Source of the DNA: Treponema sp.
GTDB taxonomy: Bacteria; Spirochaetota; Spirochaetia; Treponematales; Breznakiellaceae
Reading direction: 5' to 3'
Assembly (NCBI GenBank): GCA_031286205.1
Contig: JAITUR010000122.1
Location: 1-40,616 of the forward strand
Length of the DNA stretch: 40,616 bases
How positions within the stretch are numbered: the first letter of the stretch is position 1; the number at the start of each line of letters is the position of its first letter. Below the pieces are notes generated by a model, which made no database searches, was not told where the DNA came from, and worked only from the letters and a program-made list of their open reading frames with translations. The position numbers and the translations under genes were made by a program. Shown here piece by piece: positions 34,557 through 40,616 of the stretch.

Positions 34557-35676
34557 TTCCTTTAATTAAGGAATCGCAGACAATATCAACATCCTCTTCT
34601 GTCATGCCGGGGTACAATGGCAGGGTTAGTTCGCGGGCGCTTACATATTCTGCTTTGGGGGTGCTTAATACTTTGTCCTTGTACGCCGTAAAACTTTTAA
34701 TTGCAGGATAATGTATGCTTGTTTGAACACCGTCGTTCTTCATGGATTCGATTAACGCCGCTCTGTCAATTTTTTCCGCAAGCAGAATGGGCATTATATG
34801 ATAACTGGAGCTGCCTCTGGAAAAATCTTTATACGGAATTGATATATGCGGAACACCGGACAACTGCTTGTTATAAAGTTCTACAAGTTTTTGGCGTTTA
34901 TTGTTGGCACCTTCCAGTTTAGAAAGCTGAACAAGACACAAAGCAGAAGCAATCTCGGTAATGCGATAATTTAATCCGGGTGCGCCTACATCGTAAGAGA
35001 CAGCCCTGCCATTGTAACGATCAAACGACAATACAGACATTCCGTGCGAACGCAGATTTTTTAATTTTTCGTACAACTCTGCATTTTGCGTTACTATCAT
35101 ACCGCCTTCGCCTGCGGCAATATTCTTATTGGCAAAAAAACTAAAAGCAGATATATCGCCAAAAGTACCAAGCGGTTTATTGTTATAACTTGCACCGGGA
35201 GTATGGGCACAATCTTCTATTAAAAATAAATTGCGCTTTTTACATAAAGCGGTAATGCTGTCCATATCGCAGGCATAACCCGCATAGTGTACAATCATTA
35301 TAGCTTTGGTTTTTTCGGTAATTTTTGATTCAATATCGCAAGGGTCAACCGACCAGTCTTCCATAGATGTAATATCCGCAAGCACATTTTTTGCGCCGCA
35401 CATTTCTACAACATTTTGATCCGCAATAAATGTCAGAGCGGGGGTAATTACTTCATCGCCCTGTTTAATGCCAAGGGCAAGGAGCGCCATGTGTAAAGCG
35501 CTGGTGCAGCTGGAAACGGCAAGGCACTTAGATCCATTTCCAAGAAAAGCGGAAAAACTAGATTCGAAATCGAAAGTTTTTTGACTCATTGTAAGCCAGC
35601 CGGAATTAAGCACTTCTCCAACCGCCTGATGCTCTCTTTCGTCGTAATTGTTTTTATAAAATTGTACGCGCCACAT
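34534..35676 (-). CDS. DegT/DnrJ/EryC1-family sugar aminotransferase
   Basis: A 380-residue PLP enzyme that aminates nucleotide-linked keto sugars, usually for surface glycans or glycosylation. The family patterns are FLGNGSKCLAVSSCTSALHMAL (44-65), DEVITPALTFIADQN (74-88), LIEDCAHTPGASYNNKPLGTFGDISAFSFFANKNIAAGEGG (152-192), with PLP lysine Lys184. Start at 35676 (MWRVQFYKNN) is chosen; the longer reading into the eda region has no family similarity. No Shine-Dalgarno is seen. Its 3' end overlaps the trpB2 end by 23 bases. Substrate unknown. The neighbouring eda gene points to sugar metabolism. Confidence 0.88.
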   Translation of the reverse strand: MWRVQFYKNNYDEREHQAVGEVLNSGWLTMSQKTFDFESSFSAFLGNGSKCLAVSSCTSALHMALLALGIKQGDEVITPALTFIADQNVVEMCGAKNVLADITSMEDWSVDPCDIESKITEKTKAIMIVHYAGYACDMDSITALCKKRNLFLIEDCAHTPGASYNNKPLGTFGDISAFSFFANKNIAAGEGGMIVTQNAELYEKLKNLRSHGMSVLSFDRYNGRAVSYDVGAPGLNYRITEIASALCLVQLSKLEGANNKRQKLVELYNKQLSGVPHISIPYKDFSRGSSSYHIMPILLAEKIDRAALIESMKNDGVQTSIHYPAIKSFTAYKDKVLSTPKAEYVSARELTLPLYPGMTEEDVDIVCDSLIKGITRSAES

Positions 35677-35678
35677 GG

Positions 35679-35707
35679 TTACAATAATAACACAAATCGT
35701 ATATATT
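35679..35707 (+). promoter_or_regulatory. eda promoter, six bases before ATG
   Basis: TTACAA (35679-35684) and TATATT (35702-35707) are 17 bp apart, and AATAAT leads directly into ATG at 35714. The -10-like TATTAT of the opposite gene (35689-35684, minus strand) overlaps this -35. Confidence 0.65.
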
Positions 35708-35713
35708 AATAAT

Positions 35714-36373
35714 ATGCTTACAATGACAAAAGAAGTACAGGAAAAAATAGCGCAAGAAGGCATTATTGCGGTTTTGGAAATGGAATCCGAGCAAAATGCA
35801 GTGCCGACAGCAAAAGCGCTTTTAGAAGGCGGAATTACCGTTATCGAACTTGCCCTGCGGACATCTGCAGCTATTCCATCAATCTCGCTTATTGCAAAAG
35901 AAGTGCCGCAATTATACATTGGCATTGGCACAATAATAGAGCCTGGGCAGGCAGCGGCGGTTAAAGCGCAAAGCGGCGTAAGTTTTGGCGTTTCCCCGGG
36001 AATTAACCCGGTAATTGTAAAGGAAGCTATAACCGCAGGTTTGCCCTTTGCGCCCGGCATTGCAACCCCAAGCGATATAGAACAGGCAATTTCTTTGGGC
36101 TGCCGCGTTGTTAAATTTTTTCCCGCAGAAGGCATGGGCGGTTTAAGCTACTTAAAAAGCATTAATGCTCCTTACAACCATTTGGGAATTAAATACATCC
36201 CGCTGGGCGGCGTTACGCCAAACAATCTTCCCGATTACGCAAAGTTTGATCGTATCCTTGCAATTGGCGGAAGCTGGATTGCAAATAAAGAACTAATCAA
36301 AGCGCAGGACTGGAAAGAAATTACCAAAAGAGCGCGGGAAGCAAAAGAAATTTGGAACGCTAACCGCGGATAA
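35714..36373 (+). CDS. eda: KDPG/KHG aldolase
   Basis: This 219-residue class I aldolase splits 2-keto-3-deoxy-6-phosphogluconate into pyruvate and glyceraldehyde-3-phosphate (Entner-Doudoroff or uronate breakdown). Glu45 in VIELALRT and Schiff-base Lys134 in RVVKFFPAE are both present, with GIGTIIEPGQA and GIATPSDIEQA between them. Start at 35714 is the first ATG after the -10; a second ATG at 35723 is possible. It is probably cotranscribed with the Aat-like gene three bases downstream. Confidence 0.93.
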   Translation: MLTMTKEVQEKIAQEGIIAVLEMESEQNAVPTAKALLEGGITVIELALRTSAAIPSISLIAKEVPQLYIGIGTIIEPGQAAAVKAQSGVSFGVSPGINPVIVKEAITAGLPFAPGIATPSDIEQAISLGCRVVKFFPAEGMGGLSYLKSINAPYNHLGIKYIPLGGVTPNNLPDYAKFDRILAIGGSWIANKELIKAQDWKEITKRAREAKEIWNANRG

Positions 36374-36376
36374 AAA

Positions 36377-37093
36377 ATGCTGCTTCGTTACACCAGTGCC
36401 GGATTTCTGATAATTAAACCCGAAGATAATTGTCATGCAATAGTAGATGCTATGCTTGCTACAGGGTACAATGAAGAATTTTGTATTGCCCTTGACTTTG
36501 ACCCCGAATTTACCGCAAGGCTTATGGATGCCGGATTTCTGGTAATGTCTGCCGATATTGCGGAAATAGACGAAGAAGAACCGTTCTATATATCAATGCC
36601 AAAATTGCATTTGGAAAGATCAGCCCTGTTTTTTGAAAATCTGCATATTAAAAAATCAGTAAAGCGATTATTAAACAAGTATGAATTAAAAGTAGATACC
36701 GATTTTAATTTTTTAATTGATCGCTGTATAGAAAAACACGGTTCCGGCTGGCTTACTCCCCCTCTTGTTGAATGTATAAAAGAAATACGGCGAACAAGAC
36801 CTACGGGAAACGCTTATCCAACTTCTTTTTCGCTGTACCGTAACGGCTCTTTGGTTGCCGGCGAATTCGGCATTATCTGCGGCAAGGTTTACACAAGCTA
36901 CTCCGGCTATTACGACGAGTCAAATGCCGGCACAGTGCAGCTTATTCTTCTTGCTAAATATCTTCAGGAACAGGGATTTTTATTTTTTGATCTAGGAATG
37001 CCTATTAATTATAAGTTTGATCTTGGGGCTGTAAATATTACACCGGAAAAGTTTGTTTCTCTTTTTAGAGCAGCCAACCCCCGGCACGAATAA
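36377..37093 (+). CDS. Aat-like leucyl/phenylalanyl-tRNA protein transferase family
   Basis: A 238-residue protein, close to the usual length of Aat (about 234). The matching segments are HGSGWLTPPLVECIKEIRRT (115-134), SLYRNGSLVAGEFGIICGKVYTSYSGYYDESNAGTVQLILLAKYLQEQGFLFFDLG (about 147-202) and NYKFDLGAVNITPEKFVSLFR near the end, in the order of Aat. Aat adds Leu or Phe to protein N-termini for N-end-rule degradation. Several core residues differ from E. coli, so activity or substrate may differ. It begins three bases after the eda stop with no Shine-Dalgarno and converges with the 98-residue membrane protein gene. Confidence 0.75.
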   Translation: MLLRYTSAGFLIIKPEDNCHAIVDAMLATGYNEEFCIALDFDPEFTARLMDAGFLVMSADIAEIDEEEPFYISMPKLHLERSALFFENLHIKKSVKRLLNKYELKVDTDFNFLIDRCIEKHGSGWLTPPLVECIKEIRRTRPTGNAYPTSFSLYRNGSLVAGEFGIICGKVYTSYSGYYDESNAGTVQLILLAKYLQEQGFLFFDLGMPINYKFDLGAVNITPEKFVSLFRAANPRHE

Positions 37094-37390
37094 TTAATTT
37101 TTTTTATCGATCTGCCTTTTGTGCTTGTTTATAAAAATAGGATCAAAGTATTTTTCTATATCGATTTTTTTAAGCAAAAATTTTAATACCACCCGGTAAA
37201 CCCCAATAGAGACTGCAAGACAAGCTAAAAATACAAGTGTAAAGCCCCAGCTATAACTTGATTCCGGTATAACCGGTATTATAAACTTTCTAAAAATAAT
37301 GTAAAACAGAAAAAAAGATATTATAGCGACAATAACATTAAATAAAGTTGCTCCCAAAATAAATAAAATTGTATTAAGTTTCTTGTTCAT
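37094..37390 (-). CDS. Small membrane protein, unknown
   Basis: A 98-residue protein with two or three hydrophobic segments (about 8-33, 36-48 and 50-71) and a highly basic C-terminal tail ending RQIDKKN. No family recognised. Its start overlaps the lspA end by 17 bases, with AAGGTGG about eight bases upstream inside lspA, so it is translated from the lspA message. Confidence 0.7.
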   Translation of the reverse strand: MNKKLNTILFILGATLFNVIVAIISFFLFYIIFRKFIIPVIPESSYSWGFTLVFLACLAVSIGVYRVVLKFLLKKIDIEKYFDPIFINKHKRQIDKKN

Positions 37391-37949
37391 CTATTTCCAC
37401 CTTTACCTTTGCTTTTTCTTTGCCGTAAGATATAAAAATTGTTATAAACAATAAAATACAGCACACCACCACAGATGAGTCTGCAACATTAAAAGTAGGC
37501 CACCTTTCCATTCCAAAAAGTCCGTAAATTCTTACGCTGATAAAATCTACAACTCCATCTGGACGGAAAATACGGTCTAAAATATTTCCAATTCCGCCGC
37601 CAATTATGCCGGCAACCGCCCATTTTTGAACATTGTTAAATTCATCGGATGTAAAATAATACCACAAAAGGAAGCCCAAAACCAAAATGGGAAAAACAAT
37701 AAAAGCTATTGGTTTAATAATTTCCGGAAGATTTTCTCCCAGACTAAACGCTATTGCCTTGTTGCGAACATGAACAATGTGCAAAAACCCGTTTTCGAAA
37801 ACATCTTTAATAAACCTAAAAAAAACACCTTCGGGGATAGGCCATTTTTTTGCTATTATGGCTTTTGTAATTTGATCCAAAAGCACAACACCTGCCGTTA
37901 ATGATAATGGCAATACCTTTTCTTTGGTAAAATATTTTTGTAAATTCAT
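37374..37949 (-). CDS. lspA: Lipoprotein signal peptidase (SPase II)
   Basis: This inner-membrane aspartyl protease cuts the signal peptides of diacylglyceryl-modified prolipoproteins, so it processes the several lipoproteins coded in this window. The 191-residue protein has four membrane segments, LLDQITKAII (23-32), Asp125 in GGGIGNILDR and Asp157 in FNVADS, the two catalytic aspartates. The start ATG at 37949 has GGAG six bases upstream; an in-frame TTG at 37961 is not used. It follows NIF3 by 15 bases, so it is in the same operon. Confidence 0.95.
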   Translation of the reverse strand: MNLQKYFTKEKVLPLSLTAGVVLLDQITKAIIAKKWPIPEGVFFRFIKDVFENGFLHIVHVRNKAIAFSLGENLPEIIKPIAFIVFPILVLGFLLWYYFTSDEFNNVQKWAVAGIIGGGIGNILDRIFRPDGVVDFISVRIYGLFGMERWPTFNVADSSVVVCCILLFITIFISYGKEKAKVKVEIDEQET

Positions 37950-37964
37950 TTTATACTCCAATTT

Positions 37965-38735
37965 TTATAGTCCCGTAGGGGCATCGATAAATTCAACATC
38001 TATTCCAAGTTCTTTTTTACAATGTTCCATAACGGCACGCACGCCCCACACTTCTGTACAATAGTGGCCGCCGCAAAGCAGGTTCATTTTTCCTTCCAGA
38101 CATTCGTGATATATATTGTGCGAGCTTTCGCCTGTTACAAATAAATCCACGCCGTTTTCTATTGCATCCCTTGCATTGGGTGCAGCCCCGCCGGACATAA
38201 TTGCGGCGGTTTGGTTTTCTTTTTTTCCAAATGGAAACACACCAATAGGAGGCCTGTTCATAAAATCGATTTTTTTAGCGGCTTCGTCTATAGTAATGGG
38301 TTTGGGAAAAGTTCCTTTGTAACCGACTTTTTTGCCGTGGTATCCGCCAAAAGGTTCGATATTTTCCAGCCCCAAAAGCTGCGCCAAAATACCATTATTG
38401 CCAAACTGCAAATGCTGATCCAAAGGCAGGTGAACCCCGTACAAACAAATATTGTGATCCAGTAAAAACTTAATTCTTTGTCTTAGGACTTTTTCTATTC
38501 TTGCCGGATTACCCCAAAAAAGCCCGTGGTGAACAAAGAGAATTCCGGCATTTATGGCGCTTGCCTGCTCGAAGGTTTCCATAGCGGCATCTACGGCAAA
38601 GGCTATTTTACGAACAGCCGAACCGTCATTGTCTACCTGTATCCCGTTCAGAGAGTTGTCTGCCGATATAAACCCTTCGATGTCAAGAAATCCTTTTATA
38701 AATGTATCAAATTTAGCTGTTGTTATTTCGCTCAT
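37965..38735 (-). CDS. NIF3-like dinuclear metal protein
   Basis: A 256-residue member of the NIF3/YbgI family, cytosolic metal-binding proteins of uncertain reaction (a GTP cyclohydrolase I type 2 role is often assigned by annotation only). The family metal ligands are visible in LFVHHGLFW, YGVHLPLDQH, VTGESSHNIYHEC and GGHYCTEVWGV. Start at 38735 (MSEITTAKF) is preferred because the promoter -10 ends six bases before it; an in-frame start at 38774 lies upstream of the -35. It heads the operon with lspA and the small membrane protein. Confidence 0.9.
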   Translation of the reverse strand: MSEITTAKFDTFIKGFLDIEGFISADNSLNGIQVDNDGSAVRKIAFAVDAAMETFEQASAINAGILFVHHGLFWGNPARIEKVLRQRIKFLLDHNICLYGVHLPLDQHLQFGNNGILAQLLGLENIEPFGGYHGKKVGYKGTFPKPITIDEAAKKIDFMNRPPIGVFPFGKKENQTAAIMSGGAAPNARDAIENGVDLFVTGESSHNIYHECLEGKMNLLCGGHYCTEVWGVRAVMEHCKKELGIDVEFIDAPTGL

Positions 38736-38741
38736 AGAAAA

Positions 38742-38770
38742 AGTGTAGCAAAAAGCGGGATAAGAAACAA
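38742..38770 (-). promoter_or_regulatory. NIF3-lspA operon promoter, six bases before ATG
   Basis: On the minus strand TTGTTT (38770-38765) is 17 bp from TACACT (38747-38742). TTTTCT fills the six bases to the ATG, and there is no Shine-Dalgarno. Confidence 0.65.
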
Positions 38771-38793
38771 CCACATATCCGCCCTAACCGGCA

Positions 38794-40008
38794 CTAAAAC
38801 CTTAACCTAAGCCTTGCCGTACAATTAAAAACAAAATTACCATTGTCAAAAACATCTCTGTTTAGGGGAGCCTGCGCCATTATTGTTAAGGCTGCTCCCT
38901 GAAAAAGCTCATTGCTAAAAGTAATAATGGGAATAAACGATGTTTTATCCAGGCAGGATATTAACCCAAAATTAATATTTGTAAAATCGTTAATTAGCAA
39001 GGTAAAACTGCTAAACAGATAATGCCTGTCGGGCATACCTAAAATATTTTTTTCATTTAATGAGGTTGATGATGTTTTGCCGTTATAAAGATATTCTAAC
39101 ATAACAATTAATTTACCCTTAAAAAAAGAATAATCCGCACCCGCGCTAAGAGAGAGTCCGTCCAGCTTCGTGCCCGCCTCGTGATTATATATATAAAGAG
39201 CATCCAGTACAAACCCTGCTTCTATATCGGCCTTAACAGAAAGCCCCGCATGGTGAATACCGTATTTAGATCCATTGTTATTGGGTGTTTCGTAGGAATA
39301 AAGCGCCTGAATACTTGCCTTGTTCCAGTGATTTTCGAAAGAAAGACCTGCAAGAATACCGCTGCCGTCATTTAAATAAGGATTACGGGGAGCCGCTGTA
39401 AAACCAATCAATTTAATATCGTCTTTGGGATACAAAGAAACCGCAGCACCCAAAATACCGCGCGGGCGGGCATCCGGCTTTAGGGGATTCCTAGGGTTAA
39501 GAAAATCCGACGAACCCCATATCTGGCTGTATCCAAACGGCAAGCGAAAGAGCCCTCCGTCAAAATTTGCCGATTCAAAATTTAGACGGAAGTACAGCCG
39601 TTCAAGTTCTATGCCTGCGATATAGTTTTCTCCATAAACATATGCAGTAAAAGGTAAACCGGCAGGGGCATTAGTTATAACATACTCTTCCTGCTCAATA
39701 TCGTCATGATCTATGTATTTAATCCATTTACCTTCAGGTACAGGAAGCATTAAAGCGGTAAGCGCGGCATAATCTCCGGCAGCGGCAATAAGATTCACCG
39801 CACCGTAAACTACAGCCTTGTTGTCCCTAAGCCGTGATTGAAACCGAATATTTGCATACTCCTCCACCCCAAAGGAAAACTTCTGCATATCTCCCGTACC
39901 CGCAGTCATGGAAGCAGAGGAATCCAGAATACCATTTACCGTTAATTGCGCGGAAAGAGGAATTTTAGTTAATACCAGAAAAAAAATAATTAAAACTAAT
40001 CTTTTCAT
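38794..40008 (-). CDS. Outer-membrane beta-barrel protein
   Basis: A 404-residue exported protein with a signal peptide (about 1-19, ending IPLSAQ). Long alternating beta strands follow, with many aromatic residues (for example FSFGVEEYANIRFQSRL and LEYLYNGKTSS) and a C-terminal aromatic strand FVFNCTARLRLRF, as in barrels folded by BamA. It resembles porin-like proteins of spirochaetes, but no specific family is recognised. The ATG at 40008 has GGGGG about nine bases upstream; an upstream in-frame ATG at 40023 is less likely. It lies upstream of no obvious partner. Confidence 0.78.
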   Translation of the reverse strand: MKRLVLIIFFLVLTKIPLSAQLTVNGILDSSASMTAGTGDMQKFSFGVEEYANIRFQSRLRDNKAVVYGAVNLIAAAGDYAALTALMLPVPEGKWIKYIDHDDIEQEEYVITNAPAGLPFTAYVYGENYIAGIELERLYFRLNFESANFDGGLFRLPFGYSQIWGSSDFLNPRNPLKPDARPRGILGAAVSLYPKDDIKLIGFTAAPRNPYLNDGSGILAGLSFENHWNKASIQALYSYETPNNNGSKYGIHHAGLSVKADIEAGFVLDALYIYNHEAGTKLDGLSLSAGADYSFFKGKLIVMLEYLYNGKTSSTSLNEKNILGMPDRHYLFSSFTLLINDFTNINFGLISCLDKTSFIPIITFSNELFQGAALTIMAQAPLNRDVFDNGNFVFNCTARLRLRF

Positions 40009-40090
40009 AAAACATACCCCCATATTATTCTTACGAAGTATCCGGTGCCCAAAAATTCAAACGCCGGACACTCTGTAAGAAACAATCAAA

Positions 40091-40616
40091 TTATCTTTCC
40101 AGATGCCGCATACTAAAAATAGATTCCAAAATTGGTCTATCTATTACGACATTTTTCATTATCATCGTAGTTTTTGAATCTCTGCGTAAAAGGTCGCGGA
40201 CTTCAATTTCTACGGGAAAACGCCTTCCCGCGATATTTTCTATCCGTATCATTCTGTATTCCTTAAGCTTTGCTCCGGAAAGAGCGAACAGCTCGTAACG
40301 CAAACAATCTTCTGTCTGCTTGTCTATCCACAATTTTCGCGTAGGATAACTTTCTGTTCTTCTTCTTGCGGTTAACGAAAGTACCCAGCAATCCCTGCCA
40401 TCAATAACTTCCGATCCAGATGTAACTGCATTGTAACGGCTGGATAATGGTTCGTTGTCCATAGAATCTTCGTAAGACATATCCGAGCCCATCATGGATT
40501 CTCGCAGCATATGGCCGGAGATTAGCATTACTTCTTCGTTGTCCGGCGAAAAAACCCACAACCTGCCGTCCCTGCGCAGATATCTGGTTCCCGCATCTTC
40601 ACGATTCGTAAATTCG
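40091..40616 (-). CDS. Partial outer-membrane lipoprotein-sorting (LolA-like) protein
   Basis: The frame is open to the right edge, so the N-terminus lies beyond the window; 174 codons plus stop are visible. The readable part starts EFTNREDAGTRYLRRDGRLW followed by VFSPDNEEVMLISGHMLRESMMGSD and GRDCWVLSLTARRRTESYPTRKLWIDKQTEDCLRYELF. This is the C-terminal half of the LolA-like family whose members carry or sort outer-membrane lipoproteins or assist RND systems. It precedes the beta-barrel gene by 82 bases in the same direction, so they may share an envelope role. Confidence 0.75.
   Translation of the reverse strand, partial: EFTNREDAGTRYLRRDGRLWVFSPDNEEVMLISGHMLRESMMGSDMSYEDSMDNEPLSSRYNAVTSGSEVIDGRDCWVLSLTARRRTESYPTRKLWIDKQTEDCLRYELFALSGAKLKEYRMIRIENIAGRRFPVEIEVRDLLRRDSKTTMIMKNVVIDRPILESIFSMRHLER

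Noticed and set aside
35677-36135. Long N-terminal extension of the DegT protein to 36135
   Set aside because: It reads antisense to eda, contains no family pattern, and the family N-terminus begins at MWRVQFYKNN (35676).
1-40616. CRISPR array, prophage, insertion sequence or defence island
   Set aside because: No regularly spaced repeats, transposase, integrase or phage structural gene was seen. The only tandem repeat is the 33-bp array at 1985, which has no spacers.

Overview
The window looks like a chromosomal segment of a Treponema-like spirochaete. No ribosomal marker is present, so this rests on a combination of gene features. The MurA active-site loop carries Asp where most bacteria have Cys. 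The RND pump adaptor has no helical-hairpin insert, as described for Borrelia BesA. There is a secreted cyclophilin-FKBP fusion, a GTP-type PEP carboxykinase, a BspA-like leucine-rich-repeat protein, a TrpB2-type synthase and several lipoproteins with loose lipoboxes. The sequence is moderately AT-rich with short intergenic gaps. No phage, transposase, rRNA or CRISPR array was found.

Layout. 1-612: C-terminal end of a probable carbohydrate-binding secreted protein. 619-1956: AAA ATPase with a DUF4143-like domain, followed by a 33-bp tandem repeat. 2206-4041: PEP carboxykinase with terminator. 4042-4438: short intergenic stretch with a 24-residue signal-peptide-only ORF. 4439-4852: bacteriohemerythrin. 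4896-5557: BrnT/BrnA-like toxin-antitoxin pair and a broken XRE regulator. 5566-8301: membrane protein, CoaE, SPOR protein, DUF2141 protein. 8307-10390: AlaA-type aminotransferase and a membrane protein. 10448-12392: degenerate HD-GYP protein and a CorC-like CBS protein. 12389-14860: leucine-rich-repeat protein, lipoprotein, DEAD-box helicase. 14879-17118: polar amino-acid ABC transporter. 17222-19732: MalT-like LuxR regulator. 19733-22697: partner-switching cassette (STAS, RsbU-RsbW fusion, STAS). 22836-23467: VapBC. 23557-30623: double-TetR regulator, TolC, adaptor, RND pump, PII-like protein. 30628-33011: divergent PPIase and MurA. 33071-34556: tRNA-Leu and TrpB2. 34534-37093: DegT aminotransferase, divergent Eda and an Aat-like protein. 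37094-38735: NIF3, LspA and a small membrane protein. 38794-40616: outer-membrane barrel and a partial LolA-like protein.

The most unusual signal is in promoter geometry. Five genes (amino-acid-binding lipoprotein, PPIase, MurA, Eda, NIF3) have a -10 hexamer of the form TANNNT placed exactly six bases before the ATG, a -35-like element 16-18 bp further upstream, and no convincing Shine-Dalgarno site that would lie inside the transcript. The predicted transcription start is therefore at or within a base or so of the ATG, so these mRNAs are probably leaderless. A toxin gene shows the same layout with five bases. Neighbouring genes (hemerythrin, pck, VapB, TrpB2, first STAS) have conventional leaders with AGGAG-type sites, so two initiation modes seem to coexist.

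Functionally the window mixes housekeeping (CoaE, MurA, LspA, PEPCK, tRNA-Leu, helicase), envelope and efflux (RND operon with its own TetR-TetR repressor and operator, beta-barrel, LolA-like protein), sensing (HD-GYP-like protein, Cache-phosphatase partner switch, MalT-like regulator) and small toxin-antitoxin modules. Function calls come from reading motifs by eye. No database search was run.
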